64,000 nucleotides of DNA from Dyadobacter sp. CY261 (GTDB taxonomy: Bacteria; Bacteroidota; Bacteroidia; Cytophagales; Spirosomataceae): positions 806,001 to 870,000 of the forward strand of contig NZ_JAKCPW010000001.1 of the NCBI RefSeq assembly GCF_021440085.1. The letters run 5' to 3'. Numbering within the stretch: position 1 is the stretch's first letter; every line of letters starts with the position of its first letter. The notes under the pieces are model-generated. The model was not told the origin of the DNA. It worked only from the letters and a program-made list of their open reading frames with translations, and searched no databases. Below, piece by piece: positions 17,644 through 26,573 of the stretch. The position numbers and the translations under genes were made by a program.

Positions 17644-19122
17644 ATGAAACCCATCACGCGAAAACTGATAGGCACCCTGATGGCCATAGCCATGTTTTCG
17701 GCCTGTACGGACGATCTGACCCTGAAACCGATCAGCCAGATCACCAATACTTCTTTCTGGACATCGCCCGAAGAGGCGCGCGGCGCGCTCAACGGTATGT
17801 ATGTACGTATGCGGACGCAGGCGGCGACCAATTTCTTCATCTGGGGCGAGGCCCGGAGCGAAATCTGGGTGCAAAACTTCGGTTTCGATCCATCTATCAA
17901 CTTTTACCCATTCACCAATGCCCTGAGCCGTGTGAACCCCGGTCCCGACTGGACGGCCATGTACTCGGTGGTGCACGACGCGAACCTCATACTCAAATAC
18001 GTGCCGACGATCGCCTTTACCGCCGAAGCCGAAAAGAACGAAATTCTGGCTCAGGCTTATGCCATGCGCGCATTCACCTATTTTATGATGACCAAAACCT
18101 GGGGTGACCTCATTCTGATCGATCAGCCGACAGAAGGCTTCGACCCAGCGACCATCTACAAGGAGCGCAGTCCGCAAACAGAAGTGTTTGCCATGATTAA
18201 AAAGGACATTGAAAGTGCATTAGCGCTTTTCCCGACCAACACCATCCCGACCGGCCGGGTAAGATGGTCTAAGCCCGCACTGAATGCATTCAAAGCAGAT
18301 GTGTTTCTATGGACAGCCAAAAAGCTCAATGGCGGTGCTGCCGATTTCAATACTGCATTGACTGCCATTGCGGAAGTGGAGAAAAGTGATGTCCAATTGC
18401 TGAGTGATTTCAGTCAGGTTTTTGCTTTTGGAAATAAGGGAAACAAAGAGGTGATCCTCGCCGTGCGTTTCGCAGAGGGCGAATCTACCGGACGCTCGGT
18501 ATTCGGAGGGGTAACCGCGCTGGCAGCACCGACGGCACCTTTTACGCCCCAAAGCGTGATTGACAAGCTTTTGCCGTATTCGGGCAAGGATGGCTACTGG
18601 CAAATGTCGCGGGAGGTAACGAAGCAGTTCAATGACGATGATATCCGCAAGAATGCGACGTTCATTGAGGTGAATCAAACCAAAGATGGTGTGACCAGTT
18701 TCCTGTACAACATCGACCAGAAATGGCCCGGCCTCATTACCGGCGGCGTGCGCGTGATGTATGACGACCTGATCCTTTACCGCTACGCCGATGTAATCCT
18801 CATGAAAGCCGAAGCGCAGAATGGGCTCGGACAAGACCCGTCGGAGGCTATGAATTTGATCCGCAAACGTGCTTATGGTACCAAATTCGCCGCACACACC
18901 TTTGTAAACGGCACTAAGGCGGCCAATGACGAGGCCATTTTGCAAGAGCGGTTATTTGAACTGACGCAGGAAGGGAAGCGCTGGTGGGATTTGGTACGAT
19001 TTGGAAAAGCATTGGAAAAAGTGCCTTTGCTGAAAGGCAAGACCGAAAACGATTTGCTATTCCCGCTGGGTGAGACGATATTAAGTCTTGAACCTTTGGT
19101 TAAACAAAATCCGGGTTATTGA
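17644..19122 (+). CDS. SusD/RagB family substrate-binding lipoprotein
   Basis: 492 aa. The lipobox MFSACTDD at residues 17-24 places it on the outer membrane surface. SusD features are the N-terminal PISQITNTSFWTSPEEARGA, the TPR-like AQAYAMRAFTYFMMTKTWGD and the C-terminal RYADVILMKAEAQNGLG and RLFELTQEGKRWWDLVRFGK. It forms the lid of the SusC channel and binds the glycan or related substrate. Its stop (TGA, 19120-19122) shares a base with the next gene's ATG, so the operon continues into the propeller proteins. Confidence 0.95.
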   Translation: MKPITRKLIGTLMAIAMFSACTDDLTLKPISQITNTSFWTSPEEARGALNGMYVRMRTQAATNFFIWGEARSEIWVQNFGFDPSINFYPFTNALSRVNPGPDWTAMYSVVHDANLILKYVPTIAFTAEAEKNEILAQAYAMRAFTYFMMTKTWGDLILIDQPTEGFDPATIYKERSPQTEVFAMIKKDIESALALFPTNTIPTGRVRWSKPALNAFKADVFLWTAKKLNGGAADFNTALTAIAEVEKSDVQLLSDFSQVFAFGNKGNKEVILAVRFAEGESTGRSVFGGVTALAAPTAPFTPQSVIDKLLPYSGKDGYWQMSREVTKQFNDDDIRKNATFIEVNQTKDGVTSFLYNIDQKWPGLITGGVRVMYDDLILYRYADVILMKAEAQNGLGQDPSEAMNLIRKRAYGTKFAAHTFVNGTKAANDEAILQERLFELTQEGKRWWDLVRFGKALEKVPLLKGKTENDLLFPLGETILSLEPLVKQNPGY

Positions 19123-20573
19123 TGCTGAAAAATAGCTGTAAAATGATCGCCTGTATGGCCGCAGCAGCGCTAATAAGCGGCTTCGACGGCCCGGGCGACA
19201 AGCCAACCATTGCCCTGGGCGACCGACGGGAGATCTTCGCCGACCAATTTCTGATCCGCGAAATGAAAGGCGCGCGCCTCGTGATGCACCCGCCAAGAGA
19301 CGAAGGCGCCGTCATGCATTTCGACCAGCCCTGGGAAAGCAATGCGCCTGCTTACATCACGATTCTCCATGACGGTGATATTTACCGCGCCTATTACCGC
19401 GGGGGCCACCAGCGAGCCGAAGGCAAAAAGGAAGACAACACCTGCTACGCCGAATCAAAGGATGGTATCCATTGGGAAAAGCCTAAGCTAGGCCTCATAG
19501 AGGCTAACAACTCCAAAGAAAACAACATCATCCTGGAAGAGGCCCCCTTAACCCACAATTTCAGCCCCTTCATAGACAAAAACCCGCAGGCGAAGCCTAA
19601 CGAAAGGCTAAAAGCCTTCGGAGGCACCAACAAAAGCGGTCTGGTGCCGTTCGCTTCAGCGGATGGAAAGCATTGGAGAAAGATGCAGGAAAAAAGTGTA
19701 ATTAATGATGGGCTGCTGGATTCTCAGAATGTGTCCTTCTGGTCTGAAAGCGAGCAGCTGTATGTTTGCTACTTCCGGTCCTGGACGGGCGGGAACGATC
19801 GGGGTTACCGCTCGGTGAGCCGCTCCACTTCCCCGGATTTTATCCATTGGTCCAAACCCGTCGAAATGACTTACGGCAGCCGGCCTTATGAGCACATTTA
19901 CACGCAGCAAACGAGCCCGTATTTTCGTGCGCCGCATATTTATGTGGCTATCGGCTCGCGGTTTGTGCCGCACCGCCAGATTGCCACGCTCGATCAGTTG
20001 AATGAATTGAAAGTCGATCCGGGCCAGCACAAGGGCCTTTCGGAACCTTTCATCATGACCTCGCGCGGTGGTAATGTGTACGACCGTACGTTCATGGAGG
20101 CATTTATCCGCCCGGCTATGGGGCTCAACCATTGGTCGGCACGGACAAACTATCCTTCGCTGAACATTGTGCCGGTGGGCAATAGTGAAATGTCGCTGTA
20201 TGTCAACCAGGATTATGCGCAACCAACCGGTCATTTGCGGCGGTATTCGATGCGCGTCGATGGTTTCAGCAGTATTAATGCACCCTATAAAGGAGGGTCG
20301 GTGAGAACAAAGACATTTACGTTCACCGGCAAAGCACTGGAAATCAATTATTCCACGTCGGCCATCGGGGAAATACGCATAGCATTGACGGACGAAAATG
20401 GCGAAGACCTGCCAGGCTACTCACTTCTTGATTCGGAGGAACTGGTCGGCAATGAAATAGCCCGCACCGTTACCTGGAATGGACGTACCGACCTTTCCGC
20501 AATGGCGGGGAAGCCGGTGCAGCTGCACATTTACCTCAAAGACGCCGATTTGTATTCCATTCGGTTTAAGTAA
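19122..20573 (+). CDS. Secreted glycosidase-like five-bladed beta-propeller protein (paralogue 1)
   Basis: 483 aa with a signal peptide (residues 1-22). The mature part starts ALGDRREIFADQFLIREM and contains propeller-blade signatures: YRAYYRGG, CYAESKDGIHWEKPKLGL, HNFSPFIDKNP, NVSFWSESEQLYVCYFRSW and SVSRSTSPDFIHWSKPVEMT. It closes with a small beta-sandwich (about 385-483). The pattern resembles GH43/GH32-clan and sialidase-type propellers, but no catalytic triad can be assigned with confidence. A close paralogue lies two genes downstream. Being in the SusC/D transcript, it probably acts on the substrate outside the cell or in the periplasm. ATG 19122 overlaps the SusD stop by one base. Confidence 0.75.
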   Translation: MLKNSCKMIACMAAAALISGFDGPGDKPTIALGDRREIFADQFLIREMKGARLVMHPPRDEGAVMHFDQPWESNAPAYITILHDGDIYRAYYRGGHQRAEGKKEDNTCYAESKDGIHWEKPKLGLIEANNSKENNIILEEAPLTHNFSPFIDKNPQAKPNERLKAFGGTNKSGLVPFASADGKHWRKMQEKSVINDGLLDSQNVSFWSESEQLYVCYFRSWTGGNDRGYRSVSRSTSPDFIHWSKPVEMTYGSRPYEHIYTQQTSPYFRAPHIYVAIGSRFVPHRQIATLDQLNELKVDPGQHKGLSEPFIMTSRGGNVYDRTFMEAFIRPAMGLNHWSARTNYPSLNIVPVGNSEMSLYVNQDYAQPTGHLRRYSMRVDGFSSINAPYKGGSVRTKTFTFTGKALEINYSTSAIGEIRIALTDENGEDLPGYSLLDSEELVGNEIARTVTWNGRTDLSAMAGKPVQLHIYLKDADLYSIRFK

Positions 20574-20597
20574 TGGATGTATTTAATTGATTTTGAC

Positions 20598-21263
20598 ATG
20601 AATAGATTTCTTCAAATAGGTTTCATGCTCACGTTGCCCTTACTTGTCGCGGCGGTTGGAAAGCTTGAAATGCAATACAGACCTGCATCGGTAAAGATTG
20701 GGAGTCAGGAATGGTCGGCCGAAAATCTGGACGTGACTAAATTCCGGAACGGTGAGTCCGTCATGGAAGCGAATACTGCCGGAGCGTGGGAAAAAGCTTG
20801 TATAGAAGGCAAACCTGCCTGGTGCTATTATGGGCAGGATGCTGTGAAAGCGAAGGGTTTAGGTAAATTATACAACTTCTGGGCTGTCGTCGACAAGCGC
20901 AAGCTCGCACCCGAGGGCTGGCACGTGCCCACCGATGCTGAATGGCAGAAGCTGGCCGATGAACTCGGTGGTTCGGACCTTGCGGGCAAGACTCTAAAAG
21001 CAACCAAAGGCTGGAAAAATAATGGCAATGGCGATAATCAAGCCCGGTTTTCGGCGCTTCCAGGTGGCTACCGCAGCCACGAAGGTCCGGCTTATTATGG
21101 CGGGCCATTCTTCGAAGCGGGCGCGGCCGGTTACTGGTGGAGCACCACGCGTTACCTGGTTGACAACAGCTACTGCCGTATGCTTTCTTTTAGAAATAAC
21201 CGGTTGGAAAAGAAGAGTTTTGTCATGACCTCCGGCCTTTCGGTGCGGCTGGTGAAGGATTGA
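20598..21263 (+). CDS. FISUMP (Fibrobacter succinogenes major paralogous) domain protein
   Basis: 221 aa. After an N-terminal hydrophobic signal come the hallmarks of the FISUMP domain: VKIGSQEWSAENLDVTKFRN, LYNFWAVVDKRKLAPEGWHV, PTDAEWQKLADELGG, FSALPGGYRS, GYWWSTTRY and the end SGLSVRLVKD. These proteins are exported and of unknown function; many sit in polysaccharide loci. An ATG at 20577, three bases after the previous stop, is an alternative start; 20598 gives a more ordinary signal peptide. The gene is enclosed by the two propeller paralogues. Confidence 0.82.
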   Translation: MNRFLQIGFMLTLPLLVAAVGKLEMQYRPASVKIGSQEWSAENLDVTKFRNGESVMEANTAGAWEKACIEGKPAWCYYGQDAVKAKGLGKLYNFWAVVDKRKLAPEGWHVPTDAEWQKLADELGGSDLAGKTLKATKGWKNNGNGDNQARFSALPGGYRSHEGPAYYGGPFFEAGAAGYWWSTTRYLVDNSYCRMLSFRNNRLEKKSFVMTSGLSVRLVKD

Positions 21264-21283
21264 TTTGTATTAAACAGACCCTT

Positions 21284-22729
21284 ATGAGACGTAAGCCGCA
21301 ATTAATCGTATTCGTCATTGGTTTCATGATCCATTCCCTCAGCCAGGCGCAACAGCCATTGGAACTGGGCGATCGAAGGGAGGTTTTTGTCGACCATTAC
21401 CTGATCGACCGCTTGCAGAACGTAAACCTGCAACTCCATCATCCGCATAACGAAGGACCCGTCCTCCAATTCGATAAACCATGGGAAGGTAATTTCAGCG
21501 GGTATTGCACCATTATCCGGGACAGCGACTTGCTGAGGGCTTATTACCGCGGTGTCCGGAATGCCGGTACCGATGGTAATGATACCGAAGTAACCTGCTA
21601 TGCGGAGTCGAAAGACGGGACACATTGGACGAAGCCCGATTTGGGCATTAACACCGTCGACGGTTCTAAAAACAACAATACGATTCTGGCGCACGAGCCG
21701 CCGGTGACGCATAATTTCAGCCCGTTTCTGGACAAGAACCCGAAAGTGAAACCCGTCGAACGCTTCAAGGCACTGGGCGGCACGAAAAAGAGCGGGTTAA
21801 TGGCCTATGCATCGTCGGATGGTATTCATTGGAAGAAAATGGCCGCCGAGAGCGTCTTCACAAAAGGCTTGTTCGACTCACAGAATGTATCGTTCTGGTC
21901 GGAAAGCGAAGGGAAATATGTCTGCTATTTCCGCACCTGGACAGGCGACGGTTTCAATGGATACCGGTCGGTAAGCCGCACAACTTCGGATGATTTCATC
22001 CATTGGTCGGAGCCGGTACCGATGACTTTCGGGGATACGCCGATGGAACATTTGTACACCCAGCAAACCAGCCCATATTACCGTGCGCCGCACATTTACC
22101 TTGCGATCGGCGCCCGTTTTATGCCAAACCGGCAAGTCGTGTCCGATGACGATGCCAAACGTTTGAATGTCAATCCGAAATATTACAACGACTGCTCCGA
22201 TGCCATACTGATGTCGAGTCGCGGCGGGAGCGTTTACGACCGTACTTTTATGGATTCGTTTATCCGGCCGGGGATAGGGCTGGCCAACTGGGTTTCGCGC
22301 TCCAATTACCCGGCATTAAATGTGGTGCAGACGAGCGATACTGAAATGTCGGTCTTCGTGAACGAGGAGTATGCGCAGTCTACGGCGCATTTGAAACGCT
22401 ATTCAATGCGGATCGACGGATTTGCTTCGCTCACAGCACCTTACAAGGGCGGTGAGATGATAACCAAGCCATTTACATTCACGGGTAAGGAATTGGAAAT
22501 CAACTATTCCACCTCCGCGGCGGGCGAGTTGAAAGTCGAATTGCAGGATGCAACGGGCAAGGCGATTCCGGGTTTTACGCTGGGCGAATGCCCCGCTATT
22601 ATCGGCAACGAAATCCGCCGCATGGTAACGTGGAAAGGCGGTAGCGATGTGTCGAAATGGGCGTCGAAACCCGTCCGGTTACGGATCACGATCAAAGACG
22701 GAGATCTGTATTCGCTGAAATTCAATTGA
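21284..22729 (+). CDS. Secreted glycosidase-like beta-propeller protein (paralogue 2)
   Basis: 481 aa, signal peptide ending LSQAQQ. It matches the gene at 19122 along the whole length: LELGDRREVFVDHYLIDRL, CYAESKDGTHWTKPDLG, HNFSPFLDKNPKVKP, NVSFWSESEGKYVCYFRTW and SSRGGSVYDRTFMDSFIRPG. The shared block SSRGGSVYDRTFMxxFIRP/SRGGNVYDRTFM is invariant and may hold active-site residues (inference). The duplication suggests two related substrates or linkages. It is the last gene of the susC transcript; the next promoter follows within 20 bp of its stop. Confidence 0.75.
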   Translation: MRRKPQLIVFVIGFMIHSLSQAQQPLELGDRREVFVDHYLIDRLQNVNLQLHHPHNEGPVLQFDKPWEGNFSGYCTIIRDSDLLRAYYRGVRNAGTDGNDTEVTCYAESKDGTHWTKPDLGINTVDGSKNNNTILAHEPPVTHNFSPFLDKNPKVKPVERFKALGGTKKSGLMAYASSDGIHWKKMAAESVFTKGLFDSQNVSFWSESEGKYVCYFRTWTGDGFNGYRSVSRTTSDDFIHWSEPVPMTFGDTPMEHLYTQQTSPYYRAPHIYLAIGARFMPNRQVVSDDDAKRLNVNPKYYNDCSDAILMSSRGGSVYDRTFMDSFIRPGIGLANWVSRSNYPALNVVQTSDTEMSVFVNEEYAQSTAHLKRYSMRIDGFASLTAPYKGGEMITKPFTFTGKELEINYSTSAAGELKVELQDATGKAIPGFTLGECPAIIGNEIRRMVTWKGGSDVSKWASKPVRLRITIKDGDLYSLKFN

Positions 22730-22748
22730 TTTAGTTTTATCTTTATTC

Positions 22749-22813
22749 TGAAAGATTGTATTAGTTAATCCCAAGAAAGTAGAGGATCGGGTGTCTGGCA
22801 AAATATAATTTTG
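22749..22813 (+). promoter_or_regulatory. MFS-operon promoter with shared regulon element (copy 2)
   Basis: Left part TGAAAGATTGTATTAG at 22749-22764, AAAGTAG at 22776, and -7 box TAATTTTG at 22806-22813, 47 bp after the core. The ATG follows at 22850. This separates the transporter operon from the susC operon while keeping both under the same presumed regulator. Confidence 0.75.
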
Positions 22814-22849
22814 TAAAAGCCTCATTTTACTAAACCCATCAATGACTGC

Positions 22850-24118
22850 ATGCTAGCAAATGCGACTGATCCTAAACCCAAACTTTTTTCCTACGCCTGG
22901 CTGGTTGTAATGATGCTATGCGTAGTCGGCGGGCTCAACTACCTCGACCGCATGATGATCACCACCATGCGGTCGTCCATTATCGAAGCCATTCCGATGA
23001 GTGAGGCGCAGTTTGGGCTGCTGACGTCGATATTTCTATGGATCTACGGTCTGCTGAGCCCGATCGCCGGTTACCTGGCCGACCGTTTCAATCGGAGCCG
23101 CGTTATTATCGGAAGCCTTTTCGTGTGGTCGATAGTGACCTGGCTTACCTCCCAGGCGACGACTTTCGAAGAGCTGCTCATCACCCGGGCATTAATGGGC
23201 ATCAGCGAAGCTTGTTACATTCCTGCTGCATTGGCGTTGATCGTCGACTATCACCGCGGCCCGACACGCTCCAAGGCTGTGGGTATTCATATGGCTGGTG
23301 TGTATATTGGTCAGAGTCTGGGCTTTATCGGGGGCTGGCTGGCCGAGAGCCGCACCTGGAATTTCGCGTTCGTTGTTTTTGGCATGATCGGCGTTGTGTA
23401 TGCACTCGTTCTCTCATTTTCGCTCAGGGATGCGCCTGCACAGCCACGCGAGGCAGATAATCGGGAGGTAATCGGTTTTGGCGATGCGATCAGAAATCTG
23501 TTCCGTCAGCCGGCCTATCTGATGGCGCTGGCCGCCTGGGGACTTTTGGGGGTGGTGAGTTGGATGATCAACGGCTGGCTGCCAACCTACTATAAGGAGC
23601 ATTTCAATCTGAGCCAGACACAGGCAGGCGTTTATGCGACAACTTACTTTTTTATACCGATGCTCCTCGGAGTGCTTTCCGGAGGCGCCATGGCAGACCT
23701 TTGGAATAAAACCAACAAACGCGCCCGCATTTTGCTGCCTGCGTTGGGCCTCGTGATCGCCACACCGGCCATTTTTGTGGCCAGCAACACCGATGTCTTG
23801 TGGGTAGCTGTGGCGGCGTTCATGATCTTCGCGTTTGCCCGTCCCTTTCTCGACGCCAACATGATGCCGATCCTCTGCATGGTCGCCGACCAGCGTTACC
23901 TGGCTACGGGTTACGGTATCCTGAATTTGTTCAGTTGCATGGTCGGTGGGATCGGTATTTACGCGGGGGGCGCACTGCGCGATGCGAACGTGGACCTGAA
24001 TGCGATGTTCCAGGTGGCGGCTGTCACGATGCTTTTCTGCGCCTGGCTACTCTACCGAATCAGACCTAAAACCGAAGCGGAGCCGGTGAGTACACTGGAA
24101 TCCGCTGATCAGCCATAG
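22850..24118 (+). CDS. MFS transporter, anion:cation symporter (ACS)-like
   Basis: 422 aa with twelve predicted helices. Signatures: GGLNYLDRMMITTMRSSIIE at the first helix, GYLADRFNRSRVIIGSLFVW (MFS motif A region), ALMGISEACYIPAALALIVD in helix 4 and MINGWLPTYYKEHFNLSQTQ in the C-terminal half. This arrangement is typical of ACS transporters that carry hexuronates, aldarates and other organic anions by proton symport, although the substrate is not readable. It should bring the monomer released in the periplasm into the cytoplasm, where the aldolase and dehydrogenases of the locus act. Confidence 0.88.
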   Translation: MLANATDPKPKLFSYAWLVVMMLCVVGGLNYLDRMMITTMRSSIIEAIPMSEAQFGLLTSIFLWIYGLLSPIAGYLADRFNRSRVIIGSLFVWSIVTWLTSQATTFEELLITRALMGISEACYIPAALALIVDYHRGPTRSKAVGIHMAGVYIGQSLGFIGGWLAESRTWNFAFVVFGMIGVVYALVLSFSLRDAPAQPREADNREVIGFGDAIRNLFRQPAYLMALAAWGLLGVVSWMINGWLPTYYKEHFNLSQTQAGVYATTYFFIPMLLGVLSGGAMADLWNKTNKRARILLPALGLVIATPAIFVASNTDVLWVAVAAFMIFAFARPFLDANMMPILCMVADQRYLATGYGILNLFSCMVGGIGIYAGGALRDANVDLNAMFQVAAVTMLFCAWLLYRIRPKTEAEPVSTLESADQP

Positions 24119-24158
24119 ATGCCTTAATTTTTCCTGAACCTCTCTTATTCATTTTGTT

Positions 24159-25652
24159 ATGAAGAAAATTTGCATGGCTATTTTCTCCGTGATAGTGAGC
24201 GCCTCCGTGCAGGCAAATGCAGCAGATGAGCTGAAAGCCGCGGGCCAGACTTTCGCAATTATGCCCAAAGCAGGCACACCGGCGGGGCATACCAAAACCG
24301 GTAACAAGATCGAAGTCGTACACGGGGATTTGAAAACAACGGTTATCCTGCTGGAAGAAGGTAATAACAGGCTTTGCTTTCTTACTTCGGCATTAAGTGT
24401 TGAAGCCGGGCCGTTGCGTAATGCCTGTGTTAATATTCTTTCCCAGACTCTGAAAATCGCTCCTGAGGCAGTGGTGACGTCGTCGTCCCACAACCATACC
24501 ATACCCTGGTTGCATGTAGATAGCACCAAAATCCCCGAAGCGGGCAGTCCGCAAGTGCTCAATTGGGAACTGGGGCAGGATTTTATGAAAAAACTGCGGA
24601 AAGCTGCGGCGCAAATCGCCGGAAGCATGGAGCCGGTGACCGTGGAATGGGGCGTTGCCGAAGAAAATCGCATTACCTACAATCGCCGCGGCCGCAGGCT
24701 GAATGGTAAAACCTATTTCATGCGTGAGGAAGACCGGATGCTGGTTGGAGAAGGTTACCGCGGTCTGATCGACCCCGAAGCGATGGTGGTAGTTTTTAAA
24801 AGCAAGACCGACAAGCCGGTCGCTGCATTTTCTTTCTTTACGGGTCATCCCGTGGCGGCTTACAATCCTGAGAAAATGATGAGCTACGGCCAGTTCCCGC
24901 AGGTTGCTTCCGACAAATTGTCCCAGTATCTCGGTGGCTCGCCGGTGGCCTTTGTACAGGGCTGCGGCGGGGATATCAATGCCAAACATATGCTTACGGG
25001 TACCTTCGAGCAAGCTAAGGTGCTTGGCGAACAGCTCGGTGAGACCTTTATCATCGCTGCGAAATCGCTCCGTAAGTCCAAACGCATCGGGCTGGAATGG
25101 AGCCGTGAGCCCGTCGGGGTTCCATTGGCACCGCTTCCGGGTCAGGCGAGTCTGCAAAAGGACCTGGATTCCATCGATGACTTTGTAAAAAGAGGGGATG
25201 CCGGGGATGAAAATACGTACGAATGCGTGGGCATGAACTTCCCGAAAGCCCTCACACCGCCTTACCGGGCCCGGCTCGTGCAATCGGTGCGGCCCTGGTA
25301 TGTGTGGGCGCTCGACCAGCATCAGACCAACAACCTCAGAAACGTGCCCACCGAGCTGCCGATCAGCATCGTGGTGGCCCGTTTCGGCGACGTTGGTTTT
25401 GTGGGACTGCCGTATGAGCCTTTTGTGAAAACGGGCCTCAAAATCAAGCAGGAAGCTGCGTTGCCCTGCGTGCTCACCGGCGGTTACACCGACGGCGCCT
25501 ACGGCTATATCCCCGACGCCACCGCCTGCGACGACCGTGAATACCAAGCCGGCTACTTCCGCTACCGGGGTAACGTACCGCCCTATAAAGCGCCAGGCGG
25601 CGACGCCTGCTCGGTGGTCGCGATTAATAAATTGGCCCAATTTGCAAAGTGA
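24159..25652 (+). CDS. Neutral/alkaline ceramidase-like secreted hydrolase
   Basis: 497 aa with a Sec signal peptide (residues 1-21). The N-terminal domain has the zinc-binding pair His111/His113 in VVTSSSHNHTIPW. Further conserved segments are FSFFTGHPVA, VAFVQGCGGDINAKHM, VARFGDVGFVGLPYEPFV and LTGGYTDGAYGYIPDATAC. These fit the ceramidase catalytic N-terminal domain, but the C-terminal immunoglobulin-like domain of true ceramidases (about 650-700 aa) is missing. Short versions in environmental bacteria often sit in sugar loci and may cleave other amides or esters. The gene follows the MFS gene by 40 bp, so it is probably co-transcribed. A cytosolic relative occurs at 38717. Confidence 0.8.
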   Translation: MKKICMAIFSVIVSASVQANAADELKAAGQTFAIMPKAGTPAGHTKTGNKIEVVHGDLKTTVILLEEGNNRLCFLTSALSVEAGPLRNACVNILSQTLKIAPEAVVTSSSHNHTIPWLHVDSTKIPEAGSPQVLNWELGQDFMKKLRKAAAQIAGSMEPVTVEWGVAEENRITYNRRGRRLNGKTYFMREEDRMLVGEGYRGLIDPEAMVVVFKSKTDKPVAAFSFFTGHPVAAYNPEKMMSYGQFPQVASDKLSQYLGGSPVAFVQGCGGDINAKHMLTGTFEQAKVLGEQLGETFIIAAKSLRKSKRIGLEWSREPVGVPLAPLPGQASLQKDLDSIDDFVKRGDAGDENTYECVGMNFPKALTPPYRARLVQSVRPWYVWALDQHQTNNLRNVPTELPISIVVARFGDVGFVGLPYEPFVKTGLKIKQEAALPCVLTGGYTDGAYGYIPDATACDDREYQAGYFRYRGNVPPYKAPGGDACSVVAINKLAQFAK

Positions 25653-25708
25653 ATGCTGGCAACGAGACCGATAACGTTGGACGCAACATCACATCACGGA
25701 TCCCTTTT

Positions 25709-25833
25709 GTTGGCTGAAGCCAACGGGAATAGATCAAAATTTCCCCGCGATTTTAACCAGGCGGACGGCAAAACGTAACCAACCCCAGCTCCGCCAGGAG
25801 CGGTCATCCTTAACCCCGGGTTTCAACCCTGGG
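25709..25833 (+). repeat. REP-like cluster of three hairpins
   Basis: Three inverted repeats lie within 125 bp: GTTGGC-TGAA-GCCAAC (25709-25724), GCTCC-GCCA-GGAGC (25788-25801), and CCCCGGGTT-TC-AACCCTGGG (25814-25833, one mismatch). The dense, G+C-rich palindromes in a 202-bp gap inside an operon resemble REP/BIME-type intergenic elements, possibly stabilising or attenuating the transcript. No RAYT transposase gene is in the window. Confidence 0.5.
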
Positions 25834-25854
25834 CACCCCAAAAACGGTACAGAT

Positions 25855-26541
25855 ATGCACAACGCTCCCGAAATGAGAAACTGCCAGCTTGGCCCCGACG
25901 CCGAGATCGAGCCAAACGTGATGCTGGGCTACCAGTACCCGGGCTGGCGCAAGCCTTTGGTACTGGGCAACCGCGCGCGCATCCACACCGGCACGGTCAT
26001 CTATGCCGACACCGTCATCGGCGATCGTTTCACCTGCGGGCATAATGTGCTCGTACGCGCAGAATGCGAGATCGGCGACCGTGTGGTGATTCTCCACGGC
26101 ACGACGCTCGAAGGGCGGTTGACAATCGGTAAGGGCGTCAAGATTATGGCCCACGTGTACCTCCCCAGCCGTACTGTGATCGGTAGCATGGTCTTCATCG
26201 GTCCGGGTGTCACCTTCCTGAATGCCATGCTGCCCATGCGAGAAGCTGGTGTTGCCGGCGTAACCATCGGCAACCATGTCGTGATCGGCGGCGGTGTAAC
26301 GATCGGGCCGGGAGTGACGATCAGCGATAATGTGTTTGTCGGCGCAGGAGCGGTGGTCATGCAGGATATTCCGGCTAATTCGCTTGCTTATGGCGTCCCT
26401 GCGCAGTTTCGCCCGCTTCCCGAAAAGTTTGAAAAAGGAAACGATCCGAAACAGATTTTCGAGGGGCTGGATCTTTGGGATAACCGGCCGGGCGACGGCT
26501 CGTGGAAGGCGGAGTACTACGGAGATGACGTTCTGTTATAA
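25855..26541 (+). CDS. Left-handed beta-helix (hexapeptide repeat) acyltransferase
   Basis: 228 aa, cytosolic. Nearly the whole length is hexapeptide repeat: DAEIEPNVMLG, NRARIHTGTVIYADTVIGDR, CGHNVLVRAECEIGDRVVIL, VTIGNHVVIGGGVTIGPGV and ISDNVFVGAGAVV. A short C-terminal extension follows (FEGLDLWDNRPGDG). Conserved His in FTCGHNVLVR is the usual catalytic base position of sugar O/N-acetyltransferases and of WbbJ/DapH relatives. It should transfer an acetyl or succinyl group to an amino or hydroxy sugar. Its place in a catabolic operon suggests acylation of an intermediate or detoxification of the substrate (inference). The upstream 202 bp hold the REP-like cluster. Confidence 0.85.
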   Translation: MHNAPEMRNCQLGPDAEIEPNVMLGYQYPGWRKPLVLGNRARIHTGTVIYADTVIGDRFTCGHNVLVRAECEIGDRVVILHGTTLEGRLTIGKGVKIMAHVYLPSRTVIGSMVFIGPGVTFLNAMLPMREAGVAGVTIGNHVVIGGGVTIGPGVTISDNVFVGAGAVVMQDIPANSLAYGVPAQFRPLPEKFEKGNDPKQIFEGLDLWDNRPGDGSWKAEYYGDDVLL

Positions 26542-26573
26542 GCATTTATTTGAAATTCAATAGATTACAAATC

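Noticed and set aside
24393..25640. Minus-strand open frame of 415 codons opposite the ceramidase-like gene
   Set aside because: Antisense shadow; His/Arg-rich composition is typical of reversed coding sequence and no promoter faces it.
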